Shown here: positions 13,525-21,565 of the stretch, in pieces | Layout of the letters: the number at the start of each line of letters is the position of its first letter | How positions within the stretch are numbered: the first letter of the stretch is position 1 | Virus record (IMG/VR): IMGVR_UViG_3300032289_000496 | Span: 1-23,608 of that record | Strand: one strand, 5' to 3' | Source: a virus | Length of the DNA stretch: 23,608 nt | Program-made: the position numbers and the translations under genes | Notes under the pieces: generated by a model | What the model saw: only the letters and a program-made list of their open reading frames with translations | The model's database searches: none | Told to the model about the DNA's origin: nothing

Positions 13525-14087
13525 CTTTTTGTTAGCACCTCATTAGAGTAGTGTGCAATGCCGAATGCATCTGCCACATCAAAATCATTTAATTCTAATC
13601 TATACATCTTATTAAAATAATCTACTGTCCTTTGCTTACGCATATTCCTTAGCTGGTTTTTGTACCAAGAATCTGCGTAGCCTGGATTTTTAATTCTTAT
13701 TGCTTCTTTTTCTGATTTAGTTGGATTTTTATTTCCGATATACGCTTGCCATGAGCTAGGTGGTATAGTAATGACGCTAGCACCGCTGGCCATAAGCTCT
13801 GCAATAACAACTCCATAGACATATGACAATTTTATCACAGCATCAGGTGATCTGACAAGTATAGCACCCTCTACTACTATATAGTCTGACCTTAGTTCAT
13901 CTAGCATTGCATGCATTTTTACTTTTGCATCGTATATCTTTTCATATATATCCATACCAGATAGCTCAATCTTACCCCACTTTAATGGCTTGTTGCCCTC
14001 CATTAAACAAAAAGCAATTGAATTGGTTGATGCGTCTATACCAAGTACACGATGTGCTTTTGTTTTTACAAGGCTACCTAATTTCAT
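13521..14087 (-). CDS. RuvC-like Holliday junction resolvase
   Basis: 188 residues, RNase H-like fold: VLGIDASTNS with D18, YIVVEGAI with E73, and NDFDVADAFGIA with D170 and D173. These match the DEDD catalytic set of RuvC, which cleaves four-way junctions made by recombination or replication. PSSWQAYIGNK near 110-120 is a common RuvC-family stretch. It overlaps the zinc-finger gene by 14 bases and FkbM by ATGA. It would clear branched DNA before packaging. A second, unrelated junction nuclease lies at 15946-16251. Confidence 0.88.
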   Translation of the reverse strand: MKLGSLVKTKAHRVLGIDASTNSIAFCLMEGNKPLKWGKIELSGMDIYEKIYDAKVKMHAMLDELRSDYIVVEGAILVRSPDAVIKLSYVYGVVIAELMASGASVITIPPSSWQAYIGNKNPTKSEKEAIRIKNPGYADSWYKNQLRNMRKQRTVDYFNKMYRLELNDFDVADAFGIAHYSNEVLTKR

Positions 14088-14349
14088 TTATGATTTCCTC
14101 TAAAAGATTTTTTGTTTTATTTCTTTTTTTATCACATGCAGCACAAATTGATTCTGTGTTGTATCTACTTAATTGAGCTTTGCACTTAGAGCATAACCTT
14201 ATTGATCCATTTTTAATTGCTTTTTTCTCATAATATTTTTCCATTATCCTTCTGTTTGTTGCAATTCTGCAACACTCATCTGCACAATATTTTTGATTAT
14301 GGGTCTTAGGCTCAAAATCTTTTGCACACTCTTTATTTGAACATATCAT
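14074..14349 (-). CDS. Double zinc-finger protein
   Basis: 91 residues with two Cys4 knuckles: C3, C8, C22, C26 (with THNQKYC between) and C53, C56, C69, C72. The central and C-terminal parts are lysine-rich. The first knuckle resembles the zinc finger found at the end of some phage HNH or resolvase proteins. Overlapping ATGA with the Cas4-like gene and a 14-base overlap with the RuvC-like gene suggest it works with recombination enzymes, perhaps as a DNA-binding adaptor. Function inferred from position only. Confidence 0.75.
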   Translation of the reverse strand: MICSNKECAKDFEPKTHNQKYCADECCRIATNRRIMEKYYEKKAIKNGSIRLCSKCKAQLSRYNTESICAACDKKRNKTKNLLEEIINEIR

Positions 14350-15137
14350 AATTTTGGCACACTATACATCTCTATCTGTACAGTACCAACTGGACCAGAT
14401 TTGTCGTAGCATTCCTTTTTAACTGGACAATAAGTGCAAGGCATCTTAGACTTAGTTGCACCAGAAGGCCTCATGGGTAGGTCTCCATTTTGAAAATTGT
14501 CCCATACCTCTTGCATCCATAAGAATGTATCTTCAATTATCTTCTTATTTTTGTCATTCATTGAGACTGGTATGATAAGAACTTCTTGTGTGTTTTTATT
14601 TTCATAAAGAAAGAATCCTTCTTTGGCATTCTTTAATTTCATATATGTAAGTAGCTGTAGCATGTGGTTTGCTGAGGACTTCATCTCTGACTGTCTTGTA
14701 TCCCACACTTCTTGCTTTGCCGTCTTAATTTCACCAATTACGGTTTCTCCATCATACTCCATGATTAAGTCAATGAATCCACGAATTGGTGGATATTCGT
14801 TTATGATCTCTTCTTCTTCTGCTACAAATTGAGGCATTGTAGAAATAAGTTTTTGAAGTCTTTCATGAGCCTGTGTGCCCTGTGCCATGTTAGCAACAGC
14901 AACAGCATCATTGTCATCAATGAACATTGCTCCACTAAATGCCATGTACCAATATCTTGGGCATGTTCCATGGCCGTATCCTAAAGAGCTTGGGCTAAAT
15001 GATTTCTTTGTCATCTCTCCATCAGCACGTTTAGTATTACGGTATGACTCATCAAGCAGCTGTGCAAATAATTCTGGATCGAAATGTTTGCCCGTATGCT
15101 TTTTAAACTTTAAATTTTTTACAATGTCTCTTGCCAT
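14346..15137 (-). CDS. Cas4-like PD-(D/E)XK exonuclease with Fe-S cluster cysteines
   Basis: 263 residues. The RecB/Cas4 nuclease motifs are H91 (GTQAHERL), D123 (GFIDLI), E136-x-K138 (GEIKTAK) and a later QLLTYM. Four cysteines are placed as for the 4Fe-4S cluster: C59 (TCPRYW) and C234, C237, C243 (PCTYCPVKKEC). Cas4-like nucleases of phages process DNA ends for recombination. No CRISPR array or cas genes are here, so this is the recombination variety. It starts one base from the stop of the 112-residue protein. All key residues are intact. Confidence 0.92.
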   Translation of the reverse strand: MARDIVKNLKFKKHTGKHFDPELFAQLLDESYRNTKRADGEMTKKSFSPSSLGYGHGTCPRYWYMAFSGAMFIDDNDAVAVANMAQGTQAHERLQKLISTMPQFVAEEEEIINEYPPIRGFIDLIMEYDGETVIGEIKTAKQEVWDTRQSEMKSSANHMLQLLTYMKLKNAKEGFFLYENKNTQEVLIIPVSMNDKNKKIIEDTFLWMQEVWDNFQNGDLPMRPSGATKSKMPCTYCPVKKECYDKSGPVGTVQIEMYSVPKL

Positions 15138-15476
15138 TTACGAATTGTACCTAACGACATACTTAAGTGCATCTACAAGTTTGTCTATGGACTCCTTTAC
15201 TGAATAATAAATATTCTTTTTATTGTTGTTTGCTGTTCCAGCTTTGTCTTTTGCAATAGTAGAATATACTGAAGCAAGTACGGCAAACTTAGTTGACATA
15301 GCCTGTAGCTCCATAATTAAATGTGGAGCTTTAGCAGATGGGACGTCTGGGTTCATTAATAATTTTACCACAATAGCCAGAGCTTTATCCAAATGCTCAT
15401 CCTTCATAAAATCATGCAGGTCATTAAACTCTGTGATATCGCTTATCAACTCAAGTGTATTTTTATCTTCTGCCAT
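15138..15476 (-). CDS. Conserved-looking helical protein of unknown function
   Basis: 112 residues, predominantly helical and mildly acidic at the N-terminus, with no Cys and no catalytic motif. AAAGGG lies upstream of the ATG. It lies between the SSB/membrane-peptide genes and the Cas4-like nuclease and is packed with no gap, so it is likely to serve the recombination module. I do not recognise a family. Confidence 0.8.
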   Translation of the reverse strand: MAEDKNTLELISDITEFNDLHDFMKDEHLDKALAIVVKLLMNPDVPSAKAPHLIMELQAMSTKFAVLASVYSTIAKDKAGTANNNKKNIYYSVKESIDKLVDALKYVVRYNS

Positions 15477-15567
15477 TTTTTTCCCTTTTGTCTAATTTGT
15501 CAATAAATAAACCAAGGCCGTAACCAATAATAAATCCAATTGCCGCCCCACAAATAAAAGAAATCAC
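15463..15567 (-). CDS. 34-residue single-pass membrane peptide
   Basis: GTG start overlapping the SSB stop (TAGTG); ends inside the next gene by 14 bases. The sequence starts VISFICGAAIGFIIGYGLG (glycine-rich helix) and then has a basic tail DKLDKREKNGRR. Tight coupling to SSB is the main support. One of three such microproteins in the window. Confidence 0.55.
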   Translation of the reverse strand: MISFICGAAIGFIIGYGLGLFIDKLDKREKNGRR

Positions 15568-15953
15568 TAGAATGGAACCTCTGCGTTCATGTCCCAGCTT
15601 GCGCTAGACGAAGCCTTCTCACGTGAAACAGACCATGGAGTCAAGCCAATGCTAGTGGCTTTAATTTCATAACTATTTTTGGTTTGTCCCGTTTCTTTGT
15701 CTTTCCATGTCTCTTCATAGATTACTCCAGAGATAGTAACCTCTTGTCCTTTTTTAAGGACATCTTTAGCTTGCTCTGCAAGTCTATTCCAAACTTTAAC
15801 TGTCCACCAAGAAGTTGGACCGTCTTTCCATTCTCCAGTGGAGTCATCTCTAATACGGTCATTGGTTGCAACTCTTAGCCTTAATCCGCCATTGCCTAAA
15901 GCAACTGGATCCTGCCCAATCTTTCCAACAAAACTAACATCTGGATTACTCAT
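15567..15953 (-). CDS. ssb: Single-stranded DNA-binding protein (OB fold, bacterial SSB type)
   Basis: 128 residues. The OB-fold landmarks are VSFVGKIGQDPVAL at 6-19, LRLRVATND, SWWTVKVWNRLAEQ near 48-61 and KGQEVTISGVIYEETW near 68-83. The tail ends DMNAEVPF, a weakened version of the acidic PF-ending tip that recruits partners. Such SSBs coat ssDNA as tetramers. Beside it lie the Hjc-like nuclease (8-base overlap) and RecA, so it belongs to the recombination group. The phage also has a gp32-like binding protein at 21593-22267. Confidence 0.93.
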   Translation of the reverse strand: MSNPDVSFVGKIGQDPVALGNGGLRLRVATNDRIRDDSTGEWKDGPTSWWTVKVWNRLAEQAKDVLKKGQEVTISGVIYEETWKDKETGQTKNSYEIKATSIGLTPWSVSREKASSSASWDMNAEVPF

Positions 15954-16251
15954 GATTTTCCTCCCAGAACGATATTAGATCTTCTAATACCGTCCATTCA
16001 ATGATTCCAAGACGAACCTTAGAATCTGTACCTATTATTATTTTTAAAGCTGGGTGCATATCTCTGCTTACCTTAAATGTATCAGTGCAGATTTTAGACC
16101 ACACTGGTTTATTTAATGTAAATGATGATGACGCTTCTTTGTAATCAACAAGAAATTGATTCCACTTTGCATCTCCTTTTTGATAATCACCACGTCCGCT
16201 GTTCTTTTGTGCCTTAGCACCGTCTCTTTTAACTTCTGCTCTTTCAGACAT
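15946..16251 (-). CDS. Hjc-like PD-(D/E)XK nuclease / Holliday junction resolvase
   Basis: 101 residues. RDGAKAQKNSGRGDYQKGDA with D27, followed by FLVDYKEASSSFTL with D36 and K38, reproduces the small archaeal-type resolvase pattern (SGxGxxxKGD then E/D-x-K). The later PALKIIIGT strand also fits. The usual Glu of ExK is Asp here, a conservative change. It would cut branched DNA. It overlaps the zinc-ribbon gene by TAATG and the SSB gene by 8 bases. Family call is good, exact substrate uncertain. Confidence 0.75.
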   Translation of the reverse strand: MSERAEVKRDGAKAQKNSGRGDYQKGDAKWNQFLVDYKEASSSFTLNKPVWSKICTDTFKVSRDMHPALKIIIGTDSKVRLGIIEWTVLEDLISFWEENHE

Positions 16252-16445
16252 TATCCTACCTGATATCTTGTCTCATGCCCATCAGTGCATGTCCATTGCA
16301 TGGTTAAACTTTCTGGATCCCACAACCCACCATCCACATCAAGATCACACTTAGAACATGGCCTAACACCATCAAGACTCTCCAATGTGGAATGAATAGG
16401 CTTTGATTGTTCTGGTTTATTTAAAAACTCATTAAGATTTGGCAT
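16251..16445 (-). CDS. Small zinc-ribbon protein coupled to recA
   Basis: 64 residues from MPNLNEFLNK (ATG at 16443-16445, GAGAAG upstream); a longer start at 16469 reads into recA. Cysteines C30 and C33 (RPCSKC) and C53 with H57 (WTCTDGHE) form one zinc site. The gene overlaps the end of recA by 14 bases. A nucleic-acid-binding helper is likely; the family is not recognised. Confidence 0.75.
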   Translation of the reverse strand: MPNLNEFLNKPEQSKPIHSTLESLDGVRPCSKCDLDVDGGLWDPESLTMQWTCTDGHETRYQVG

Positions 16446-17436
16446 TGATCTTCTCAGCCAACTCTGCAACTACTTCTGGATTTTCTTTGAGGTAAGCAAC
16501 AGCCTTGGCACGACCCTGTAGTCTTTCTCCATTAACTGTGTACCATGCTCCACCCTTTTCAACAACACCACACATTTCTGCAACATCTAGCGTCTCTCCT
16601 ACTGCATCTACTCCTAAGATTTCTCCTTGGTAATAGAAGTCGTACTGTCCTGAAAGATTAGGGGGGCCGAGTTTGTTGTAATCAATAATCCAATTGACTG
16701 GTCTGCCAACTCTTTGTTCAATGATTTTGTCACCAACTTTAATGCCCGCCTTAATCGCATTAGCTTCAGCTTCTGAAGACCATAGCTTAATGACAGTGGA
16801 AGAGAAGAATTTAACTGCCATTCCTCCTGTCGGAATGTGGGAGGCATGCATAGATCCAAATTGATTTCTTTGCTGTGAGATGAGTACCAATAGTGTATTT
16901 TTGTTTGCATAATTTAACATCTTGACTGCATGAGTCATATCCTTTGCTTCTGCTCCGATTTGCTTAGTGTCTTGCAAATCTTTCATTTCATTTCCATCTT
17001 TTTCAAAGTAAATAGCTGGTAGAAGTGCTGAGATTGAATCTACAACAATTAAATCTACTCCTGCATCCATAAGCTTTGTTGCAACATCAACCATATCATT
17101 TACTGTTTTTGCTGGTGAGTAGATTAACTTAGATGAATCTACACCTAAAGACTCAGCCCATGATTGATCGTATGATGCCTCAGCATCAATCCATGCACAA
17201 GTCTTTCCTTCTTTTTGAGCCAAACCAATCATCTGTAGGCAGAATGAAGACTTTCCTGCTGACTTGTTTCCCCAAACAAGAACTTGTCTTCCATATCCCA
17301 ATCCACCTTTAAGTGCCATGTTTAAACCAATGCTTGGCGTCAATTGTTTTTCAACCTTAATGTCCTGCGCTGATTGTACTCTAGCTCTTGTTTTAGGATC
17401 AAGCTTTGCTAATATGTCATTTATTTGTATAGTCAT
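16432..17436 (-). CDS. recA: RecA recombinase
   Basis: 334 residues. P-loop GNKSAGKSS at 56-64, AEASYD with the catalytic Glu at 86, Walker B DLIVVDS at 128-134, and the L2 loop region SMHASHIPTGGMAVKFF. C-terminal GVVEKGGAWYTVNGERLQGRAKAV is the standard RecA C-domain. It is complete, so it should catalyse strand exchange. Full RecA, not UvsX-like. A probable promoter (17457-17485) leaves a leader of only about 15 bases with AAAGG. Confidence 0.96.
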   Translation of the reverse strand: MTIQINDILAKLDPKTRARVQSAQDIKVEKQLTPSIGLNMALKGGLGYGRQVLVWGNKSAGKSSFCLQMIGLAQKEGKTCAWIDAEASYDQSWAESLGVDSSKLIYSPAKTVNDMVDVATKLMDAGVDLIVVDSISALLPAIYFEKDGNEMKDLQDTKQIGAEAKDMTHAVKMLNYANKNTLLVLISQQRNQFGSMHASHIPTGGMAVKFFSSTVIKLWSSEAEANAIKAGIKVGDKIIEQRVGRPVNWIIDYNKLGPPNLSGQYDFYYQGEILGVDAVGETLDVAEMCGVVEKGGAWYTVNGERLQGRAKAVAYLKENPEVVAELAEKINAKS

Positions 17437-17456
17437 GTAAACCTTTTCTTTGTATT

Positions 17457-17485
17457 AGTATAGCATTAAAACAAATTCCCGTGAA
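17457..17485 (-). promoter_or_regulatory. Probable promoter for recA
   Basis: Minus strand TTCACG (-35-like) at 17480-17485, 17-base spacer, TATACT at 17457-17462 with TGC before it (extended -10). It lies in the 29-base gap between the MazG gene and recA, overlapping the end of the former. Confidence 0.5.
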
Positions 17486-17807
17486 GCCTTTGTCTTTCTT
17501 TATTTTTATTTATCTTATTGTCCATTACTTCATCTAAAGAATGTTCGACAAATCCTTCATTCATCATTGCAGCATAAAGATCAAGCAATCTAATAATTAC
17601 ATCAGCCATCTCTTCTACAATTTCTTCTGACCCTTTATCTTTGCGAATAGCTTCTAAGACTTCAGTTACTTCTGAATGTACCAAAGCAAGCTTGTTACCA
17701 ATCTTGTCGTATGTGATCTCGCCATCCCAAAAACCTTTTTCTAAAGCTGACTCATGTAGGACTGCTGCAAATGCATCAAGCCCATAATCAGTGCTTAGCG
17801 TTGTCAT
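17466..17807 (-). CDS. MazG-like nucleotide pyrophosphohydrolase
   Basis: 113 residues, all-alpha. HSEVTEVLEAI carries E46 and E49, and EEMADVIIRLLDL carries E66 and D69: the ExxE...ExxD magnesium motif of the MazG/dUTPase-like family. Such proteins hydrolyse (d)NTPs or ppGpp-like alarmones, and phage MazG proteins are thought to alter host nucleotide signalling. It overlaps the upstream small gene by 20 bases and precedes recA. Single-domain, half the length of E. coli MazG. Confidence 0.85.
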   Translation of the reverse strand: MTTLSTDYGLDAFAAVLHESALEKGFWDGEITYDKIGNKLALVHSEVTEVLEAIRKDKGSEEIVEEMADVIIRLLDLYAAMMNEGFVEHSLDEVMDNKINKNKERQRLHGNLF

Positions 17808-17997
17808 CTTTTACCTTTAACTTAAATACAAATGTCTGATTGTCTGCATCATAATCAACCTGTAGCTCTTTGTCTTCATTTAAAGCATCAATTAAAACGC
17901 TGGTAGGAACCATTAGCTCCTTGTGTGATTCTAATATTGCTACTAATATCTTTGTAACATTTAGCTGTGCAAAGATATCGTCTGGTGCTTCTGTCAT
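17788..17997 (-). CDS. Small acidic protein of unknown function
   Basis: 69 residues, acidic. The first part is helical (DDIFAQLNVTKILVAILESH), the last part a beta-hairpin (LQVDYDADNQTFVFKLKV). No Cys, no catalytic motif. It overlaps DnaE by ATGA and MazG by 20 bases. Its place right after the polymerase suggests a partner of replication proteins, but there is no direct evidence. Confidence 0.75.
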   Translation of the reverse strand: MTEAPDDIFAQLNVTKILVAILESHKELMVPTSVLIDALNEDKELQVDYDADNQTFVFKLKVKDDNAKH

Positions 17998-20900
17998 AGT
18001 ATTTCCTTTACATTTAATGTGCCGTCATCTAATTTAGATAGCACAACCTTACATTTCATTCCCTCTCGCATTTTAGCAAGAGACATCTTATACATTGTTG
18101 GGAAAGCAATAACTCTAGTTAACTCTTTATCCTTGTTAGACAATACAATATGGCTCATTTGTTTCCCAGCCTTGGTTGTATATGGAGTAAAGTTAACTAC
18201 AATATATTCATCTTCTTCTAGGTCATATTCTTTTCTATATAGGTAGTCGACAAACAAATCATCTGATTTAGGATCTATGTCACTTACCTTAATATATCTG
18301 GCAATACGATTATCTCCAACTAAAATGAAGTACATCTGATTAGTTTCAATTTGTGTCTGCTCTGTATGGAATAGACCAATAGAGCCTGTCTCATCTACAA
18401 GTTCTACTCTTGCCCACCCACTTCCACGCTTAATACTTTTAACCATTCCAAACATAACAAATGAACCTAGGTCATCGAAGTCTTGAATTGGTCTTGCCTG
18501 TGCTTTAATGCGTGGAGGAATTCCAGCCAAATTAAATGTTGGTATTCCTAGGTATTCGTAGTAGTTGTCTTTCTCGTTACCTTGTCTTGGATTATCGTCA
18601 AAAGCCGCACCACCGATGGAATTAAGAGCAGTGATAGCCCTGCTATTAATGCCGCTACCTTTTTTTGACGCTTTATCAATGAAATCAGCATAATCTTTGT
18701 ATGGCCTCTTTTCTATAATTTTGTTTGCAATACTGTCTGAGATAAACTTTACCTCAGCTAAACCAAATCGAATAGACTCTCCTTGTAAAGAGAAGTATAT
18801 ATCAGACTCATTAATGTGAGGAAGCTTGATACTCAAGCCAAGTCTTTTAGCCTCAATTAAGTATTCTGTTCTTGCGTCCTTGTCATTTTCGTTTTTAAGA
18901 ATCGAGAACATAAATTCCAAAGGATAATAAGTTTTGAGCCAAGCAGTATAGTAAGATAGCATAGAGTAAGCAACAGCATGGGAACGGTTAAAAGAATAAC
19001 CTGCGTGAGCTTCGAAGTCATGCCATAACTCTTCTGCTTTTTTCTTAGTAATGTGCTTTGAAGCCCCAGTAACAAACTGATCTTTGAATTCGTCAAACTC
19101 TTTTGCATCTTTCTTTTTACCAATAATCTTGCGTACCTTATCGGCTTCAGACCAAGACATCCCTCCCAGGTGTACACATGCTTGCATAACCTGCTCTTGA
19201 TATATAATAACACCATATGTGTTTTCTGTAAAAGGCTTTAAAATAGTGTGCGTATACTCTACCGCTTCACGCCCATGCTTACGATTAATATAAGATGCCC
19301 CGACTGTGTTCATTGCGCCAGGGCGAACTAGAGCATTTGATGCAGCTAGATCTTCAAATTTATCTACACCCATTTTCATTAAAAGATTTGTGTAGGGGGT
19401 TGCTTCTGCTTGAAACACTCCCTTGGTGTATCCTTCTGAGAGCATCTGATAAACCTTTGGGTCATCCATAGACAGGTCTGAAAGATTTATTTCTTTCTTG
19501 TGTCTTTTTTTAATTGATCCAAGAGTATCTGAGATCACAGATAAGGTCTTAAGTCCTAGCGCATCTAGTTTAATAAGACCTATATCTGCAACCGTATCCA
19601 TATCGTATGCGACGACAGGAATTCTTCCTGATACCTTGTCCTGTGAATCTTCACGAGATTCGACTGGGGCAAACTTTCTCAGGTCATCTTTTGCCACTAC
19701 AACTCCAGCAGCATGTACTCCAACTGATCTAATTCTTCCACGAAGTCTATCTGCAAGCCATACAACTTCTGGGTATCTCAATCTAAACTCTTTTGTATTT
19801 GGTGAGTCGATAAAATCTTCAAATGTATCTACTGATTTTAATGCACGATTAACTTCTTGAAGTGGCACCATAAATACACGAGCAGCATCTCTTACAACAC
19901 CCTTGTCTTTAAAGTATGTGTATGTAGAGATGGAAGCAACATGCTTAAATCTTTTCTTTAAATAATCTTTAACCTCTTTGCGACGACGGTCTTCAAAGTC
20001 TGTATCAATATCTGGAAAGTCATTTCGCTCTGGGTTAATAAATCTAAAGAATAGTAGGTCATACTCAATTGGATCTACATCCGTAATGCCAAGGGCATAG
20101 CAAACTAATGATCCAGCTGCTGAGCCACGGCCAGGCCCAACACGTATATCATTTTCCTTGGCCCAGTTAATCATATCTGCAACCACTAGAAAATAGGAGG
20201 CAAAATTCTTTGACGCAATAATGTCTAGCTCTTCCTTTAGCCTGTCCCTATAAATAGGGTCTAAAGCCTTCTGAAGCCTCTCTAAGCCCTTTTCAGACAA
20301 CTCTAGCAGTCTTTCATCGGCATCAGTCTTTGGGACTGGCAGCAGGTCTAGGCCTTGATAGAAATCATACTCCTCAACCTTATTTGCAATCTCCATGGTA
20401 TTTTCATATATGTCTGTTCGATTAATTCCAGCTTTATTAAAGTCTGTCTCAATTTCTGAGCGTGACTGGATAAATAGGTTGTAGTCTTGGAATGATATTC
20501 TTCTATCTGGATATAGATAATTAAATCTATCAAGCATGTCTTTAATATTTCTAGACATGTCAAAGTCTGTATCTTTATCTGCCTTTGGTGATGTGGATAG
20601 AATAAGCAAGGCTTCTTCTAATATTCTATCTTCTTCTTTAGCAAAGTGAGCATCTCCTGTTGCCACCGCCTTAATTTTTAATTCGTCGGCCAGTTCCAAA
20701 AGCTTGGCGTTGATCTCTGATGGGTTGTGAGATTGAACCTCAATATAAAAATCTTCATTAAAAGTTTGTTTAAAGTCTTTGAGTACAAGTTTTGCTTCTG
20801 AGAATTCTCCACGCTCAATAGCTTTGCTAATAAGACCGTTGAGGCATCCAGACAAAACGATAATGCCTTCAGCATATTCTTTTAAAACCTCTCTATCAAT

Positions 20901-21263
20901 GCGTGGCTTATGGTAAAAGCCTTCATTCCACGCAAGCTCTTGAAGCGTGTTAATATTTTCTAGCCCCTTCTTATTTTTTGCAAGAAGGATAATATGGTTG
21001 TAAGCCTGAATAGACTTATCTGTTTTAGATGATCTATCAAATCTATCTGTAGGGGAGATGTATGCTTCTACACCAAGGATTGGTTTAATTCCTAATTCTT
21101 TTGCAGCAATCTGCATATCACGATGTGATGAAAGTGTTCCATGATCTGTAATTGCAATTGCTGTTTGTCCAGCATCTAATGCGGCCTGGCATAGTTCTTT
21201 TGGTGAGTTTAGTCCGTCCATTAATGAATAGTATGAGTGGACGTGAAGGTGTGTAAAGCTCAT
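17994..21263 (-). CDS. dnaE: DNA polymerase III alpha subunit (DnaE type)
   Basis: 1089 residues from MSFTHLHVHS; the ATG overlaps the upstream stop as TAATG, and a longer start 18 bases earlier adds nothing useful. PHP domain at 1-240 with HLHVHSYYSLMDG, TDHGTLS at 39-45 and GDAHF. Polymerase core: RVGPGRGSAAGS at 374-385, PDIDTDF at 417-423 and IKLDALGLKTL with D567, which supply the catalytic aspartates. HAAGVVV at 518-524 and the helix-hairpin-helix region follow; an OB domain near 950-1010 ends with the acidic tail. Complete bacterial-type replicase. Most phages use family A or B polymerases, so a DnaE replicase with its own PHP domain is less usual but known in large actinophages and others. 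No clamp or loader gene is in the window. Confidence 0.97.
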   Translation of the reverse strand: MSFTHLHVHSYYSLMDGLNSPKELCQAALDAGQTAIAITDHGTLSSHRDMQIAAKELGIKPILGVEAYISPTDRFDRSSKTDKSIQAYNHIILLAKNKKGLENINTLQELAWNEGFYHKPRIDREVLKEYAEGIIVLSGCLNGLISKAIERGEFSEAKLVLKDFKQTFNEDFYIEVQSHNPSEINAKLLELADELKIKAVATGDAHFAKEEDRILEEALLILSTSPKADKDTDFDMSRNIKDMLDRFNYLYPDRRISFQDYNLFIQSRSEIETDFNKAGINRTDIYENTMEIANKVEEYDFYQGLDLLPVPKTDADERLLELSEKGLERLQKALDPIYRDRLKEELDIIASKNFASYFLVVADMINWAKENDIRVGPGRGSAAGSLVCYALGITDVDPIEYDLLFFRFINPERNDFPDIDTDFEDRRRKEVKDYLKKRFKHVASISTYTYFKDKGVVRDAARVFMVPLQEVNRALKSVDTFEDFIDSPNTKEFRLRYPEVVWLADRLRGRIRSVGVHAAGVVVAKDDLRKFAPVESREDSQDKVSGRIPVVAYDMDTVADIGLIKLDALGLKTLSVISDTLGSIKKRHKKEINLSDLSMDDPKVYQMLSEGYTKGVFQAEATPYTNLLMKMGVDKFEDLAASNALVRPGAMNTVGASYINRKHGREAVEYTHTILKPFTENTYGVIIYQEQVMQACVHLGGMSWSEADKVRKIIGKKKDAKEFDEFKDQFVTGASKHITKKKAEELWHDFEAHAGYSFNRSHAVAYSMLSYYTAWLKTYYPLEFMFSILKNENDKDARTEYLIEAKRLGLSIKLPHINESDIYFSLQGESIRFGLAEVKFISDSIANKIIEKRPYKDYADFIDKASKKGSGINSRAITALNSIGGAAFDDNPRQGNEKDNYYEYLGIPTFNLAGIPPRIKAQARPIQDFDDLGSFVMFGMVKSIKRGSGWARVELVDETGSIGLFHTEQTQIETNQMYFILVGDNRIARYIKVSDIDPKSDDLFVDYLYRKEYDLEEDEYIVVNFTPYTTKAGKQMSHIVLSNKDKELTRVIAFPTMYKMSLAKMREGMKCKVVLSKLDDGTLNVKEIL

Positions 21264-21469
21264 TAGTATCCGCCCAAGCATTCATTTCTAGTATGATAAA
21301 GTCTAATCTTTGTCATAGTCTTTTTAGTAGGTGCAAACAGCTCTTCCTTACAGCAACTACAATTAGTATGCCACTCTCTTGCAAAGAAGTCATACTGCAT
21401 ACCTTTATAGTTTGCATACTTCTTTGCTACAAATGTAGCAAATGGATCTGGTATTTCTAAGTTAATCAT
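21263..21469 (-). CDS. Small Cys-rich protein coupled to DnaE
   Basis: 68 residues. NCSCCKEE (C37, C39, C40) and YHTRNECLGGY (H59, C64) could make one zinc site; the N-terminus is helical. Its stop overlaps the dnaE start (TAATG), so it is coupled to the polymerase. Function unknown. Confidence 0.7.
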   Translation of the reverse strand: MINLEIPDPFATFVAKKYANYKGMQYDFFAREWHTNCSCCKEELFAPTKKTMTKIRLYHTRNECLGGY

Positions 21470-21489
21470 TTCCGCCGTTTTCTATTATG

Positions 21490-21562
21490 TACCAAAGGTG
21501 GGATTCGAACCCACGCTGTATAGATTTTAAGTCTACCGCCTCTACCGCTGGGCTACTCTGGC
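21490..21562 (-). tRNA. tRNA with anticodon UAA (Leu) but short variable loop
   Basis: 73 bases. Acceptor GCCAGAG/CTTTGGT (two G-U pairs), D-arm GCC...GGC, anticodon stem GTAGA/TCTAT, loop CTTAAAA with TAA at 34-36, variable loop ACAGC, T-arm GTGGG TTCGAAT CCCAC, discriminator A, no CCA. UAA reads UUA (Leu). Bacterial Leu tRNAs normally have a long variable arm; this one has only five bases. A73 fits Leu identity. Confidence 0.9.
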
Positions 21563-21565
21563 AGA

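Noticed and set aside
14346-15137. CRISPR-Cas association of the Cas4-like nuclease
   Set aside because: No repeats, spacers or other cas genes in the window; it groups with RecA, SSB and RuvC, as phage recombination nucleases do.
18857-19216. 119-residue minus-strand ORF inside dnaE
   Set aside because: Out-of-frame shadow of the polymerase; low-complexity composition and no start signal.
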